The translations under genes and the position numbers were made by a program. DNA of 64,000 bases from an uncultured Hungatella sp. (GTDB lineage: Bacteria > Bacillota > Clostridia > Lachnospirales > Lachnospiraceae): contig CAJUPQ010000005.1 in assembly GCA_910588505.1 (NCBI GenBank), forward strand, positions 9,394 to 73,393. The letters run 5' to 3'. Position 1 is the stretch's first letter. Every line of letters begins with the position of its first letter. Of the stretch, positions 1 through 11,176 are shown piece after piece. The notes beneath the pieces are model-generated. The model ran no database searches and had not been told where the DNA came from. It saw only the letters and a list, made by a program, of their open reading frames with translations.

Positions 1-1
1 G

Positions 2-2107
2 CCGTTGAAAGAACCCCGGCCGGATGATCAGTCGGTTTATGGACAGGAAGAACAGCCTTATGGGCCGCAGGGATATGGGGCAGAGCCAGGGCGAAGCAGT
101 GGTGAGAGCTGTGGAACGGAAACCGGTCAAGGCTATGGCCGGGGATACGAACCGGAATCGGGTCAAGGCTATGGCCAGGGTTATGCCCCGGGACAGGGCC
201 GCCATCATGCAGTCAGCCAGAACCCGGATCAGGATCAGAGACAGGAGTACAGGACAGATCATGGCCGTGACTATGGGGACGACCCCATGCCGGAGAGCAT
301 CACCCACTGGGTACCGGAACTTAAGGAGGAGAGGATCCTCCGGGTGCCGAAAGCAGGGGCCGACGAGCGCATTGGCGGGGGAGGTTCTGTGTTTGACAGG
401 GAGCTTTCTTCTTTTGGCCGGGAGGATACGTCCTCACAGGATGAGGACTTTGAGGATCCGGAGGACTTTCGAATTCCCGAGGAGAGCAAGCGGGTGGTGA
501 CGGCTTCCGGAAAGATCATAGAAAGCGACACGGAGGAGTTAAAGAAGAAGGTGGAAAGCCGCCGCAAGGAGGTCCGGGAAGAACACGGGGACGACGCCCT
601 TGGGGTGGCGGCCCAGATCAAAGAGCGGGAGATGGTGAAAAAGGAGTACCAGTTCCCTCCGGTGACCCTGTTAAAGAGGGGGAGTAAGCCTGCGGGGGCA
701 TTTTCCGAGCAGGAGTACAAGGATACGGCTATCAAGCTCCAGCAGACCCTGAAGAATTTCGGCGTGGGCGTGACAGTGACCAACATCAGCTGCGGCCCGT
801 CGGTGACCCGGTATGAGCTTCGGCCGGAGCAGGGGGTAAAGGTGAGCAAGATCGTGGGGCTGGCGGATGACATCAAGTTAAGCCTTGCGGCGGCGGATAT
901 CCGCATCGAGGCCCCCATTCCCGGGCGGTCCGCCGTTGGCATCGAGGTGCCTAACAAGGAGAATATCACGGTCTACCTGCGGGAGATCTTTGAGTCGGAG
1001 GACTTTAAGAAAGCCTCCTCCAGCTTAAGTTTTGCTGTGGGTAAGGATATCGGCGGCCAGGTGGTGGTGACGGACATTGCGAAGATGCCCCACCTTCTCA
1101 TTGCCGGCGCCACAGGCTCGGGTAAATCGGTGTGTATCAACACGCTGATCATGAGCATCATCTTCAAGGCCAGCCCGGATGACGTGAAGATGATCATGGT
1201 GGATCCAAAGGTGGTGGAGTTAAGCGCCTACAACGGCATTCCCCATCTGCTGATCCCTGTGGTCACGGACCCAAAGAAGGCGTCAGGGGCGCTCAACTGG
1301 GCGGTGGCGGAGATGATGAGCCGGTACGACAAATTTGCGAAATATAATGTAAGGAATCTGAAAGGCTATAATGCCAAGATTGAGACTATAAAAGACATTG
1401 AGGATGAGGACAAGCCTGAAAAGATGCCCCAGATCGTCATCATCATCGACGAGCTGGCGGATCTGATGATGGTGTCGCCGGGGGAGGTGGAGGACGCCAT
1501 CTGCCGTCTGGCCCAGCTGGCCAGGGCGGCGGGCATCCATCTGGTCATTGCCACCCAGAGGCCTTCGGTCAACGTTATCACAGGCCTGATCAAGGCCAAT
1601 GTTCCCTCCAGGATCGCTTTTGCCGTGTCCTCGGGGGTGGATTCCAGAACCATCATCGACATGTACGGGGCGGAAAAGCTTTTGGGGAAAGGCGATATGC
1701 TGTTTTACCCATCGGGAGTTCCCAAGCCACAGAGGGTTCAGGGGGCATTTGTGTCTGACCAGGAGGTGGCGGACGTGGTGGAATTTCTGGCGGCCCAGGG
1801 CATGGAGACCCAGTACCAGCCGGACATTGAGAGCAAGATGGCGGCTCCGGCCCTTGGAGGCGGAGGAGACGCGCGGGGGAATAACGGCAGGGACGAATAT
1901 TTTGAACAGGCGGGAAAATTTATCATAGAGAAGGACAAGGCTTCCATCGGCATGCTCCAGAGAATGTACAAGATCGGATTTAACCGGGCCGCCAGGATCA
2001 TGGATCAGCTGGCAGAGTTCGGGGTGGTCGGCGAGGAGGAGGGCACAAAGCCCAGGAAAGTGCTGATGACTGTGGAGGAATTTGAGAACCTGTTGTCACA
2101 GGAGTAG
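2..2107 (+). CDS. ftsK: DNA translocase FtsK/SpoIIIE, 5' end outside window
   Basis: Septal or sporulation DNA translocase that pumps chromosomal DNA through the division septum. The visible 700 residues begin in a low-complexity Gly/Tyr/Gln linker with repeated GQGYG units. The frame is open to the window edge, so the N-terminal membrane domain lies upstream. The motor core follows, with Walker A GATGSGKS near visible residue 370 and Walker [12 protein letters not shown] near 480. The C-terminal 65 residues form the winged-helix gamma domain that reads DNA polarity. Family membership is certain. Whether it is the division (FtsK) or sporulation (SpoIIIE) paralogue cannot be decided here. It heads the housekeeping run and is followed after 35 bp by fhs. 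Confidence 0.95.
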   Translation, partial: PLKEPRPDDQSVYGQEEQPYGPQGYGAEPGRSSGESCGTETGQGYGRGYEPESGQGYGQGYAPGQGRHHAVSQNPDQDQRQEYRTDHGRDYGDDPMPESITHWVPELKEERILRVPKAGADERIGGGGSVFDRELSSFGREDTSSQDEDFEDPEDFRIPEESKRVVTASGKIIESDTEELKKKVESRRKEVREEHGDDALGVAAQIKEREMVKKEYQFPPVTLLKRGSKPAGAFSEQEYKDTAIKLQQTLKNFGVGVTVTNISCGPSVTRYELRPEQGVKVSKIVGLADDIKLSLAAADIRIEAPIPGRSAVGIEVPNKENITVYLREIFESEDFKKASSSLSFAVGKDIGGQVVVTDIAKMPHLLIAGATGSGKSVCINTLIMSIIFKASPDDVKMIMVDPKVVELSAYNGIPHLLIPVVTDPKKASGALNWAVAEMMSRYDKFAKYNVRNLKGYNAKIETIKDIEDEDKPEKMPQIVIIIDELADLMMVSPGEVEDAICRLAQLARAAGIHLVIATQRPSVNVITGLIKANVPSRIAFAVSSGVDSRTIIDMYGAEKLLGKGDMLFYPSGVPKPQRVQGAFVSDQEVADVVEFLAAQGMETQYQPDIESKMAAPALGGGGDARGNNGRDEYFEQAGKFIIEKDKASIGMLQRMYKIGFNRAARIMDQLAEFGVVGEEEGTKPRKVLMTVEEFENLLSQE

Positions 2108-2142
2108 TTTGTTGAACACATTTACAAGGAGGAAGATCGCGC

Positions 2143-3813
2143 ATGAAGACAGATATCCAGATCGCTCAGGAGGCGAAGATGATGCCCATCAAGGATGTGG
2201 CGGCTGCTTATGGGATCCGGGAGGATGACTTAGAGCTTTACGGAAAGTACAAGGCAAAGCTGACGGATGAGCTGTGGGAGGAGGTAAAGGACCGGCCGGA
2301 CGCTAAGCTGGTGTTGGTGACAGCCATCAACCCGACGCCGGCGGGAGAGGGAAAGACCACCACCAGCGTGGGATTGGGGGACGCCCTGTCAAGGCTTGGA
2401 AAGAAGACGCTGATCGCCCTTCGGGAGCCGTCTCTTGGGCCTTGTTTTGGGATCAAGGGCGGGGCTGCAGGAGGCGGATACGCCCAAGTGGTGCCTATGG
2501 AGGATCTGAACCTTCATTTTACCGGAGATTTCCACGCCATCACTTCTGCCAACAACCTTCTGGCCGCGCTTTTGGACAACCATATTCAGCAGGGCAACTC
2601 TCTTCAGATCGACACCAGGCAGATTTTGTGGAAGCGGTGTCTGGACATGAATGACCGGGTTCTGCGCAATGTGGTGGTTGGCCTTGGGGCCAAGGCGGAC
2701 GGAGTGGTGCGGGAGGACCATTTTGTCATCACCGTGGCGTCGGAGATCATGGCGATCTTGTGTCTGGCGGACAACATGGCGGATCTGAAGGAGCGGCTGG
2801 GGCGGATCATCGTGGCTTACAATTTTGCCGGTGAGCCGGTGACAGCCAAAGACTTAAACGCGGTGGGGGCTATGGCGGCTCTCCTTAAGGACGCCATCAA
2901 GCCAAACCTGATCCAGACTCTGGAGCACACAGGGGCTGTGGTCCACGGCGGGCCATTTGCCAACATTGCCCATGGGTGCAACAGCGTCAGGGCCACAAAG
3001 ACAGCCCTTAAGCTGGCGGATATCGTGGTGACAGAAGCCGGGTTCGGCGCGGACCTGGGGGCGGAGAAGTTCCTTGACATCAAGTGCAGGAAGGCGGGGC
3101 TGAAACCGGATGCCGTTGTCTTGGTGGCTACGGTGCGGGCTCTCAAGTACAATGGCGGCGTGGCAAAGGCGGACCTTGGGACGGAGAACCTGGACGCCCT
3201 TAAAAAAGGCATCGTGAACCTGGAAAAACACATTGAGAACATCCAGAAGTACAAAGTTCCCGTGGTGGTGACTCTGAATTCCTTCACCTCGGATACAGAG
3301 GCGGAATATGCATATATCAGGGAGTTCTGTGAGGAGAAAGGCTGCGAGTTCGCATTGTCAGAGGTTTGGGCAAAGGGCGGCGAGGGCGGCGAGGCTCTGG
3401 CGAAAAAGGTTCTCAATACCCTTGAGACAAAGGAGAGCCATTATAAGCCCATCTATCCCGACGACATGAGCCTGGAGGATAAGATCGCCACTGTGGCAAA
3501 GGAGATCTACGGGGCTGACGGGGTCAGCTACGCGCCTGCGGCGAAGAGGGCGCTGGCAAAGATCACGGATATGGGATTTGGGAATCTGCCGGTGTGCATG
3601 GCCAAGACTCAGTATTCTCTGTCTGATGATCAGAACAAGCTGGGAAGGCCAAAGGGCTTTGAGATCAGCGTCAGGGACGCCTATGTGTCCGCGGGAGCGG
3701 GATTTGTGGTGGTGCTTACAGGGGCCATCATGACCATGCCGGGACTTCCGAAGAGGCCGGCGGCGGACGGGATCGATGTGGATGAGAGAGGGGTTATTAC
3801 GGGGCTGTTTTAA
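2143..3813 (+). CDS. fhs: Formate--tetrahydrofolate ligase
   Basis: ATP-dependent ligation of formate to tetrahydrofolate giving 10-formyl-THF, in one-carbon metabolism and the methyl branch of acetogenesis. The 556-aa length is the family norm. The phosphate-binding segment [11 protein letters not shown] lies near residue 65, followed by the conserved REPSLGP segment near 93 and [11 protein letters not shown] near 106. The start is supported by an AAGGAGGAA ribosome site at 2126-2134. It lies between ftsK and murE. Its product feeds Fmt, encoded further down the same run, which formylates initiator Met-tRNA with 10-formyl-THF. Confidence 0.97.
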   Translation: MKTDIQIAQEAKMMPIKDVAAAYGIREDDLELYGKYKAKLTDELWEEVKDRPDAKLVLVTAINPTPAGEGKTTTSVGLGDALSRLGKKTLIALREPSLGPCFGIKGGAAGGGYAQVVPMEDLNLHFTGDFHAITSANNLLAALLDNHIQQGNSLQIDTRQILWKRCLDMNDRVLRNVVVGLGAKADGVVREDHFVITVASEIMAILCLADNMADLKERLGRIIVAYNFAGEPVTAKDLNAVGAMAALLKDAIKPNLIQTLEHTGAVVHGGPFANIAHGCNSVRATKTALKLADIVVTEAGFGADLGAEKFLDIKCRKAGLKPDAVVLVATVRALKYNGGVAKADLGTENLDALKKGIVNLEKHIENIQKYKVPVVVTLNSFTSDTEAEYAYIREFCEEKGCEFALSEVWAKGGEGGEALAKKVLNTLETKESHYKPIYPDDMSLEDKIATVAKEIYGADGVSYAPAAKRALAKITDMGFGNLPVCMAKTQYSLSDDQNKLGRPKGFEISVRDAYVSAGAGFVVVLTGAIMTMPGLPKRPAADGIDVDERGVITGLF

Positions 3814-3837
3814 ATTATAGAAGTTGGAGAGAATAGC

Positions 3838-5349
3838 ATGAAGGTGTTGGAATGTCTGAAAGGGATTGGCGGGGATTTGCTTCTGGGGGAGCCGGGGACT
3901 GAAGTGGATGGGGTGGCGTACGATTCCAGGAAGGCTGCCAGGGGATGTGTGTTTGTGTTCATGAAAGGCACGAAGGTGGATTCCCATGATTTTGTGGGGC
4001 AGGTGTTGAGTGCCGGGTGCCGGTGTCTGGTGGTGGAGGAGAGTTTGGATGAGATTACTGCCAGGGTCCTGGGACTGCCGGAGGATGTAACGGTGATTCG
4101 GGTTCCAAACGGGCGGCAGGCGCTTGCTTATCTGGCGGCTGCCAGGTTCGGGTATCCGGCAGGGAAGATGGTCTGTATCGGCGTCACGGGAACCAAGGGG
4201 AAGACCACCACCACCTACATGATAAAGGCCATTTTGGAGGCCGCGGGGAAGAAGGTAGGGCTTATCGGCACGGCGGGGGCTGTCATCGGGGAGGCGACCT
4301 ATCCTACCTTGAACACCACGCCGGAGTCCTATGAATTGCAGCAGTATTTTGCCCGGATGGTGGAGGAGGGCTGTCAGTATATGATCATGGAGGTGTCGTC
4401 CCAGGGGCTTAAGATGCACCGGGTGGACGGGATCACCTTTGACTACGGCATTTTCACCAACATTTCCAATGATCACATCGGGCCGGATGAACACAAGGAT
4501 TTTGAAGAGTATCTGTATTATAAGTCCCAGATCTTAAAGCGGTGCCAAGTGGGAATCGCCAACCGGGACGACGACCATTTTGAGGAGATCGCGAAAGACC
4601 ATTCCTGCAGGCTGTATACCTACGGGCTGGAGGGGGAAGGGGATTTTCGGGCCAGGGATATCCGGTATGTATCTAAAGAGGATTTTGTGGGCGTGGAATT
4701 TTTTGCGGAGGGCTTTTGGGATATGGATGTGAAGGTCAATATCCCCGGACGGTTTAATGTGTACAACGCCATGGCGGCATTAAGTGTGTGCAGCTTTCTT
4801 GATCTTCCCAGGGAGCGGGTGAGCCACGCCCTGGAGCATCTGTATGTCAACGGGCGGATGGAGATCGTCCACTCGTCGGCTAAGTGTACGGTGATCGTGG
4901 ACTATGCCCACAACGGGGTCAGCATGGAAAGCCTTCTTGGGACATTGAGGGAGTATAAGCCCGGGCGGCTGGTCTGTGTCTTTGGGTGCGGGGGAAACCG
5001 GTCCAAAGACCGGCGGTACTCTATGGGAGAAATCGGAGGACGGCTGGCGGATCTGTGTATCCTGACCGCGGACAATTCCCGGTACGAAAAGACGGAGGAC
5101 ATTATCGCCGACATCAGGGGCAGCGTTGAGAAGGCGGGGGGAACCTATGTGGAGATCCCTGACAGGCGGGAGGCCATTGCCTACAGCATCCTTAACGCCC
5201 GGCCCGGGGACATGATCGCGGTGATTGGGAAGGGCCATGAGGATTACCAGGAGGAGAACGGGGTGAGAAAGCCGTTTTTGGACAGACAGGTCATCGAGGA
5301 AGTGATCGCGGGACAGGGAGCAGAGTATGTACGCCAACATCATCATTGA
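3838..5349 (+). CDS. murE: UDP-MurNAc-tripeptide synthetase (MurE)
   Basis: Cytoplasmic Mur ligase adding the third amino acid to UDP-MurNAc-L-Ala-D-Glu during peptidoglycan synthesis. The 503 residues show the ATP loop GVTGTKGKTTTTYM near residue 117, the carbamylated-Lys/central domain, and a C-terminal domain with GCGGNRSKDRR near 386. The substrate-selecting region reads DNSRYE rather than the usual DNPR of meso-diaminopimelate enzymes. The Arg is kept but the Pro is not, so the third residue (DAP or Lys) is not certain. The 3' end overlaps priA by 23 bp, indicating translational coupling. Confidence 0.9.
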   Translation: MKVLECLKGIGGDLLLGEPGTEVDGVAYDSRKAARGCVFVFMKGTKVDSHDFVGQVLSAGCRCLVVEESLDEITARVLGLPEDVTVIRVPNGRQALAYLAAARFGYPAGKMVCIGVTGTKGKTTTTYMIKAILEAAGKKVGLIGTAGAVIGEATYPTLNTTPESYELQQYFARMVEEGCQYMIMEVSSQGLKMHRVDGITFDYGIFTNISNDHIGPDEHKDFEEYLYYKSQILKRCQVGIANRDDDHFEEIAKDHSCRLYTYGLEGEGDFRARDIRYVSKEDFVGVEFFAEGFWDMDVKVNIPGRFNVYNAMAALSVCSFLDLPRERVSHALEHLYVNGRMEIVHSSAKCTVIVDYAHNGVSMESLLGTLREYKPGRLVCVFGCGGNRSKDRRYSMGEIGGRLADLCILTADNSRYEKTEDIIADIRGSVEKAGGTYVEIPDRREAIAYSILNARPGDMIAVIGKGHEDYQEENGVRKPFLDRQVIEEVIAGQGAEYVRQHHH

Positions 5350-7564
5350 TATCTCCCACGAGATGGTTGACAGGCCGTTTCAGTACCGGGTTCCGCCCAA
5401 TCTTCAGGGGGAGATCCAGGTGGGCAGTCAGGTGCAGATCCCTTTCGGCGCGGGAAACCACCTGCGCAGAGGGTATGTGGTTGATCTGACAGAGCGGGCC
5501 GAATTTGATATTCAGAAGATAAAGGACATAGCCGGGGTGGCTGTTCACGGGGTGACGGCGCAGACCCGGCTGATCCGGCTTGCGTGGTGGTTGAAGGAGC
5601 GGTACGGCTCCACCATGAACCAGGCCCTAAAGACCGTGCTGCCGGTAAAACAGAAGGTGAAGCAAAAGCAGGCCAGATTTATCCGGCGTCTCTGGACAAG
5701 GGAGCAGATCCTTGAAGCGGCCGACGAGGCGGCCAGAAAGCATTATGTGGCCAGGGAGCGGCTTTTGAGGGCTCTTGTGGACGCGGACGAGATCCCCTGC
5801 CAGGTAGCTGTGAACCAGATGAACGTGGCCATGGCCTCCATAAAGCCTCTGGCTGAAAAGGGCGTGATCGCCCTGGAGTCAGAGACTGTGGCCAGAACGC
5901 CCCAGATCCGGGGGGACCTTAAAAACAAGGCGGTGGAGCTTAACGAGGAGCAGAGGGCAGCGGCGGAGGACTTTGCCCGCCGCTATGACCAGGGAATCAG
6001 GGAGACGGCTCTTGTGTGCGGGGTGACAGGCAGCGGCAAGACGGAGGTTTACATGGAGATGATTGCCCATGTGCTAAAGGCCGGCCGGCAGGTTATTGTG
6101 CTGATCCCGGAGATCGCCCTGACGTACCAGACCGTGCTGCGGTTTTACAGGAGGTTCGGAAGCCTGGTATCCCTCATCAATTCCCGCATGTCTCCCGGGG
6201 AGCGCTATGACCAGTTCGAGAGGGCAAAAAGCGGGGAGGTAACCATCATGATCGGCCCCAGGTCCGCCCTGTTTACGCCATTTCCCGACCTTGGGCTTAT
6301 TATCATGGACGAGGAGCACGAGACTGCCTACAAAAGCGAGCTGTCCCCTAGATATCACGCCAGGGAGGTGGCCGTGTATCTGGGAGAGATGTGCCGGGCA
6401 TCGGTGGTGCTGGGGTCGGCCACGCCGTCTCTGGAGGCCTACACCAGGGCTTTAGAGGGAAAATGGCGGCTGTACCGCCTGACTCAGAGGGCAAAGAAGG
6501 ACAGCTGCATGGCCCGGGTCCATGTAATCGACCTTAGGCAGGAGCTGCGGGAGGGCAACAAATCTATGTTCAGCCGCGTCCTTCTTTCTGCCATGGAAGA
6601 GAGGCTTAAGGCGGGGCAGCAGACCATGCTGTTTATGAACCGGCGGGGCTATGCCAGCTTTGTATCCTGCCGCTCCTGCGGGGAGGCGGTAAAATGCCCT
6701 CACTGCGATGTGACTCTGACACTGCATTTCGGGCAGAAGCTGGTGTGCCATTACTGCGGTTATGAGACGAAAAACCCGAATCGGTGCCCGGTGTGCAATT
6801 CCCCCTACATCGCCGGATTCGGCACCGGAACCCAGAAGGTGGAGGAGATGACAAAGAAAATGTTCCCAAAGGCCAGGGTGCTGCGCATGGACATGGACAC
6901 CACGTCGAAAAAAGGGGGACATGAGGAGATCTTGTCCGCCTTTGGGGAGGGCAGGGCCGACATCCTGATCGGAACCCAGATGATCGTAAAGGGCCACGAT
7001 TTTCCAAAGGTGACCCTGGTGGGGGTTCTGGCAGCGGATCTGTCTCTGTACACTTCGGATTTTCGGTGCGGGGAGCGGACGTTCCAGCTTCTGACCCAGG
7101 CAGCGGGGCGGGCGGGGCGGGGGGAGCTTTCCGGGGACGTGGTGATACAGACCTACAATCCGGAGCACTACAGCATTGCCTGTGCTGCCAGCCAGGACTA
7201 CGAAGCCTTTTACAGGCAGGAGATGGTATACCGAAATCTGCTTCACTATCCGCCGGGATTTCAGCTTCTGGCGGTGATGGCTTCCTGCCGGTCTCAGGAG
7301 ACTCTAGGGCAGGCCATGGCGGATTTAAGCCGGTGGGCCGCCCATGCCGCCCAGGCCCGGCGTCAGGATCTTGGAGGAGGGGAAGTGGAGATGATCGGTC
7401 CGGCTCAGGCCACCGTTTATAAAGTTAATGATATCTATAGAAAAATTTTATACTTGAAACAGGAAAACTATGATATACTGATACAATTGAAAAGCTTTAT
7501 GGAACAGCAGCGGCAGAATGCCTGGTGGCATCAGCAGGTGATGATCCAGTATGATTTCGCGTAG
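5327..7564 (+). CDS. priA: Primosomal protein N' (PriA helicase)
   Basis: Replication-restart helicase that loads the replisome at stalled forks. The 745 residues carry Walker A GVTGSGKTEVY near 232, Walker B DEEHE near 327, and a zinc-binding region near 445-490 with four CxxC pairs (CRSC, CPHC, CHYC, CPVC). The helicase C-terminal lobe includes GTQMIVKGHDFP and QAAGRAGRG. The start at 5327 lies inside murE. Confidence 0.95.
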   Translation: MYANIIIDISHEMVDRPFQYRVPPNLQGEIQVGSQVQIPFGAGNHLRRGYVVDLTERAEFDIQKIKDIAGVAVHGVTAQTRLIRLAWWLKERYGSTMNQALKTVLPVKQKVKQKQARFIRRLWTREQILEAADEAARKHYVARERLLRALVDADEIPCQVAVNQMNVAMASIKPLAEKGVIALESETVARTPQIRGDLKNKAVELNEEQRAAAEDFARRYDQGIRETALVCGVTGSGKTEVYMEMIAHVLKAGRQVIVLIPEIALTYQTVLRFYRRFGSLVSLINSRMSPGERYDQFERAKSGEVTIMIGPRSALFTPFPDLGLIIMDEEHETAYKSELSPRYHAREVAVYLGEMCRASVVLGSATPSLEAYTRALEGKWRLYRLTQRAKKDSCMARVHVIDLRQELREGNKSMFSRVLLSAMEERLKAGQQTMLFMNRRGYASFVSCRSCGEAVKCPHCDVTLTLHFGQKLVCHYCGYETKNPNRCPVCNSPYIAGFGTGTQKVEEMTKKMFPKARVLRMDMDTTSKKGGHEEILSAFGEGRADILIGTQMIVKGHDFPKVTLVGVLAADLSLYTSDFRCGERTFQLLTQAAGRAGRGELSGDVVIQTYNPEHYSIACAASQDYEAFYRQEMVYRNLLHYPPGFQLLAVMASCRSQETLGQAMADLSRWAAHAAQARRQDLGGGEVEMIGPAQATVYKVNDIYRKILYLKQENYDILIQLKSFMEQQRQNAWWHQQVMIQYDFA

Positions 7565-7640
7565 TACGGCAATCGGCGGGATATGGTCAGAGCGGCCTTT
7601 GGCGGCGATGATAAATTAAAGTGAGAGAGGGCAGAGTGAA

Positions 7641-8147
7641 ATGGCGATTAGACATGTAAGGACCTTGGGAGACGATATTTTGTATAAGAAGTGCAAACCG
7701 GTGAAGGACATGACGCCCAGGCTTGCGCAGCTTATAGAGGATATGTTTGAGACGATGTACACCAACAGCGGCGTGGGGCTGGCGGCGCCTCAGGTGGGGA
7801 TCTTAAAGCAGATCGTAGTCATTGACGTGGATGACGAGGATGTGCCCGACGAGGAGCGGAACCAGTATGTGTTCATAAACCCTGAGATCCTGGAGAGCAG
7901 CGGAAGTTCCACGGCCTACGAGGGGTGCCTAAGCGTGCCGGGAAAGACAGGGAAGGTTACCAGGCCCGACTGGGTGAAGGTCCGGTTTCATGATGAGAAC
8001 ATGGACGAATATGTTATGGAGGCGGAGGGCATGCTGGCCAGGGCCATCTGCCATGAGTGCGACCATTTGTCGGGAAAGCTGTATGTGGACATGGTGGAGG
8101 GAGAGCTTAAGGACGCGTCGGAGCTGACAGAGGAGGACATGGAGTAG
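7641..8147 (+). CDS. def: Peptide deformylase
   Basis: Metalloenzyme that removes the N-formyl group from nascent proteins. All three family motifs are present in 168 aa: GVGLAAPQ (motif 1), EGCLSVP (motif 2, metal-binding Cys) and HECDH (motif 3, metal His pair and catalytic Glu). The stop codon is immediately followed by the fmt start (TAGATG). The enzymes that add (Fmt) and remove (Def) formyl groups are therefore co-transcribed, as in many bacteria. Confidence 0.97.
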   Translation: MAIRHVRTLGDDILYKKCKPVKDMTPRLAQLIEDMFETMYTNSGVGLAAPQVGILKQIVVIDVDDEDVPDEERNQYVFINPEILESSGSSTAYEGCLSVPGKTGKVTRPDWVKVRFHDENMDEYVMEAEGMLARAICHECDHLSGKLYVDMVEGELKDASELTEEDME

Positions 8148-9098
8148 ATGAGGATCGTATTTATGGGAACGCCGGATTTTTCCGTGCCGGTGCTTGACGC
8201 CCTTATAGAGGCAGGCCATGAGATCGCGGGCGTGGTGACCCAGCCGGATAAGCCGAAGGGCAGAGGAAAGGCAGTGGCCATGACCCCGGTAAAGGAGAAG
8301 GCCCTGGAGCATGGCCTTTCGGTGTATCAGCCCTTGAAGGTGCGGACCCCTGAGTTTGTCCAGGTCCTTAGGGAGCTGAAGCCGGATGTGATGGTGGTGG
8401 TGGCCTTTGGCCAGATTCTGACAAAGGAAGTGCTGGATATCCCGCCTCTGGGGTGCGTCAATGTCCACGCGTCCCTGCTCCCCAAGTACCGGGGGGCGGC
8501 GCCGATCCAGTGGGCGGTTATTGACGGTGAGAAGGAGACCGGGGTTACCACCATGATGATGGATGAGGGCATTGACACAGGGGATATGCTGGAAAAGGAG
8601 ATCGTACCCATTGAGGATGAGGAGACCGGGGACAGTCTCCACGACAAGCTGATGGCGGCAGGGGCCAGGCTCATTGTGTCAACCCTGAAAAAGATCCAGG
8701 ACGGCACCATAGAGCGGACGCCTCAAACCGATGAGGAGACCTGCTATGCCAGGATGCTGAAAAAGGATATGGGGGATGTTGACTGGAGCCTGGACGCCCA
8801 TGCGATCGAGCGGCTGGTGAGAGGCTTAAATTCCTGGCCCGGGACCTACACAAAATGGAATGGAAAGACTGTGAAAATCTGGAAGGCAAAAGCAGTGGAC
8901 CGGGAGTATGAGGGAGCCTTGGGCGAGGCAGTCTATGTAGATAAGGAGACGATCCTGGTAAAGACCGGGAAAGGGTGTCTGTCTCTTCTGGAGCTGCAGC
9001 CTGAGGGCAAGAAGAGGATGGCGGCAGACGCCTTTTTGCGGGGATATCCGGTGGATTTGCACACCGTATTTCAGAGTCAGAAGGAAAGGAACGTGTAG
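8148..9098 (+). CDS. fmt: Methionyl-tRNA formyltransferase
   Basis: Transfers a formyl group from 10-formyl-THF to initiator Met-tRNA. The 316-aa protein begins with FMGTPDFSVP and has the formyl-donor signature HASLLPKYRGAAPI near residue 108, followed by the usual C-terminal tRNA-binding domain. The start directly abuts the def stop codon. Confidence 0.97.
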   Translation: MRIVFMGTPDFSVPVLDALIEAGHEIAGVVTQPDKPKGRGKAVAMTPVKEKALEHGLSVYQPLKVRTPEFVQVLRELKPDVMVVVAFGQILTKEVLDIPPLGCVNVHASLLPKYRGAAPIQWAVIDGEKETGVTTMMMDEGIDTGDMLEKEIVPIEDEETGDSLHDKLMAAGARLIVSTLKKIQDGTIERTPQTDEETCYARMLKKDMGDVDWSLDAHAIERLVRGLNSWPGTYTKWNGKTVKIWKAKAVDREYEGALGEAVYVDKETILVKTGKGCLSLLELQPEGKKRMAADAFLRGYPVDLHTVFQSQKERNV

Positions 9099-9114
9099 AA
9101 AGGAGCTGACGCGT

Positions 9115-9837
9115 ATGTATGGCGGTTATTACAGGTACGGGATGGGGTTTTTTGATCCTACCATGATATTGCTTGTTATCGGTACTTTGCTGTCTTTGGC
9201 GGCGTCGTCTATGGTAAACAGTACGTTTGCCAGATATTCGAAGGTCCGCAGCATGACAGGGATGACCGGGGAGGAGGCGGCCAGGCGGCTTTTGAACTCC
9301 CAGGGCATCTATGACGTGACGGTCAGGCCTGTGGCGGGGAATCTGACAGATCACTATGACCCCAGAACCAGGACGGTGAATCTGTCGGAGAGCGTGTACC
9401 GGTCCGCCTCGGTGGCGTCCCTGGGGGTGGCGGCCCACGAGTGCGGCCACGCCATACAGGACAATGTAGGGTATGTGCCTCTTCGGATGCGCGCGGCTTT
9501 TGTGCCCGTGGCCAATTTTGGCAGCAGGTTATCCTGGCCCCTGATCCTGGTGGGGCTTCTTATGGGCGGCACCAATATGCTGACCCGCATCGGGATCTGG
9601 ATGTTCGCTGCTGTGGTGCTGTTTCAGCTGATCACCCTTCCGGTGGAGATCAACGCCTCCAGGCGGGCGGTGCGGCTTTTGGACCAGCTGGGGATCTTAA
9701 GCGGTCAGGAGGTAGGGCAGACAAGGAGCGTGCTTGGTGCTGCGGCCCTGACCTATGTGGCGGCTGCCGCGGCGTCCATCTTACAGCTTTTGCGTCTGGT
9801 GATCTTGTTTGGAGGCAACAGGCGGCGGGATGACTAA
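9115..9837 (+). CDS. Membrane zinc metallopeptidase (YugP-like)
   Basis: Predicted membrane zinc peptidase of the neutral zinc metallopeptidase 2 family (Bacillus YugP-like). It has 240 residues: an N-terminal membrane segment (about residues 15-35), a cytosolic part with the catalytic HECGH motif near residue 108, and two or three further hydrophobic segments (about 140-180 and 205-230). Substrate and physiological role are unknown for the family. It commonly sits between fmt and rsmB in Clostridia. The ATG is preceded by AAAGGAG. Confidence 0.85.
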   Translation: MYGGYYRYGMGFFDPTMILLVIGTLLSLAASSMVNSTFARYSKVRSMTGMTGEEAARRLLNSQGIYDVTVRPVAGNLTDHYDPRTRTVNLSESVYRSASVASLGVAAHECGHAIQDNVGYVPLRMRAAFVPVANFGSRLSWPLILVGLLMGGTNMLTRIGIWMFAAVVLFQLITLPVEINASRRAVRLLDQLGILSGQEVGQTRSVLGAAALTYVAAAAASILQLLRLVILFGGNRRRDD

Positions 9838-9856
9838 GGGTGGAGAGAAAAATAAG

Positions 9857-11176
9857 ATGAACGCCAGAGAGCTGACTCTGGACATTCTTCTGGAGATCGT
9901 GGAGCGGGGCGGGCTGAGCCACGTGGTTTTGACCCAGGCCCTGTCCAAGTATCAGTACCTGGAAAAACAGGACCGGGCATTTATCACCAGGGTCACCGAG
10001 GGGACTCTGGAGTATCTGATCCAGATCGACGACGTGATCGAGCGGTATTCCAGCGTGAAGCTTTCCGGAATGAAGCCTGTGATCCGTACGCTGCTTCGGA
10101 TGTCCGTGTACCAGATCCTGTATATGGACAGGATCCCTGACAGCGCGGTGTGCAACGAGGCGGTGAAACTGGCCGCGAAGCGGCGCTTTTTTGGGCTTAA
10201 AGGGTTTGTCAACGGGGTGCTTCGCGCCATTTCCAGGGAAAAGGGGCGTCTGACATTTCCCGATGAAAGTGTCCGCTATTCCATCCCCCGGTGGATTTAC
10301 GATATGTGGATGGAAGAGTATCCCCAGGAGACTGTGAGAGGGATGCTTCAGGCGTTTTTGGAGAAACGCCGTCTTTGCGTCCGCTGCCGGGGAAGCAAAT
10401 CGGACCCAGGGCAGATCCGGGACAGTTTAAGCCGGCAGGGCGTTGTGGTGGAAGACAGCGGGTATGGGGATGACATCGTGTTTTTGGACCGTGTGGATTA
10501 TCTGGAGAAGCTGGAGGCTTTTCAGAAGGGATGGATCCAAATCCAGGATCTAAGCTCCGCCATGGCGGTCAGGGCGGCAGGCCCCAGGAAGGGATGGCGC
10601 TGCATTGACGTCTGCGGGGCTCCGGGGGGAAAGAGCCTTTACCTGGCAGACCTTCTTGAGGGCACAGGCATGGTGGAGGTGCGGGATATCAGCCAGCGCA
10701 AGGCGGATCTCATCCAGGAGAATGTCAGACGGCTGGGGTATGCCAATGTAAAGGTCAGAGTTATGGACGCCCTCTGTGAAGATGAGCAGTCTGTGGAGAC
10801 GGCGGATCTGGTGCTGGCAGATCTGCCCTGTTCCGGCCTTGGGGTCCTGGGGCGCAAGCCGGATATTAAGCTGCGGGCGACGCGGGAGTCCATGGAGGCT
10901 CTGGCAGGACTTCAGAGGGACATTTTGTCCGTGGTGTGGCGGTATGTGAAGCCGGGAGGGATCCTGGTGTACAGCACCTGCACCATAAGCAGAAGAGAAA
11001 ATGAGGAAAACAGGGCCTGGTTTTTGAAACAGTTTCCCTTTGAGCCTGTACACATCCAGGGAAGGCTGGGAGAGCGGATCAGGGAGGAGACCTTAAAGCA
11101 GGGATACGTCCAGCTTTTGCCGGGGGTCCACCCCTGCGACGGGTTTTTCCTGGCAGTGTTCAGGCGGAGAGAGTGA
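9857..11176 (+). CDS. rsmB: 16S rRNA m5C967 methyltransferase (RsmB)
   Basis: SAM-dependent rRNA cytosine-5 methyltransferase with an N-terminal NusB-like RNA-binding domain (about residues 1-130). The C-terminal Rossmann domain has the SAM loop DVCGAPGGKSLYL and the catalytic-Cys motif ADLPCSGLG. A second conserved Cys is in YSTCTIS. I chose ATG 9857 because GGAGAG lies about 9 nt upstream. An in-frame ATG at 9830, overlapping the previous stop, is possible. The 3' end overlaps the rlmN start. Confidence 0.93.
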   Translation: MNARELTLDILLEIVERGGLSHVVLTQALSKYQYLEKQDRAFITRVTEGTLEYLIQIDDVIERYSSVKLSGMKPVIRTLLRMSVYQILYMDRIPDSAVCNEAVKLAAKRRFFGLKGFVNGVLRAISREKGRLTFPDESVRYSIPRWIYDMWMEEYPQETVRGMLQAFLEKRRLCVRCRGSKSDPGQIRDSLSRQGVVVEDSGYGDDIVFLDRVDYLEKLEAFQKGWIQIQDLSSAMAVRAAGPRKGWRCIDVCGAPGGKSLYLADLLEGTGMVEVRDISQRKADLIQENVRRLGYANVKVRVMDALCEDEQSVETADLVLADLPCSGLGVLGRKPDIKLRATRESMEALAGLQRDILSVVWRYVKPGGILVYSTCTISRRENEENRAWFLKQFPFEPVHIQGRLGERIREETLKQGYVQLLPGVHPCDGFFLAVFRRRE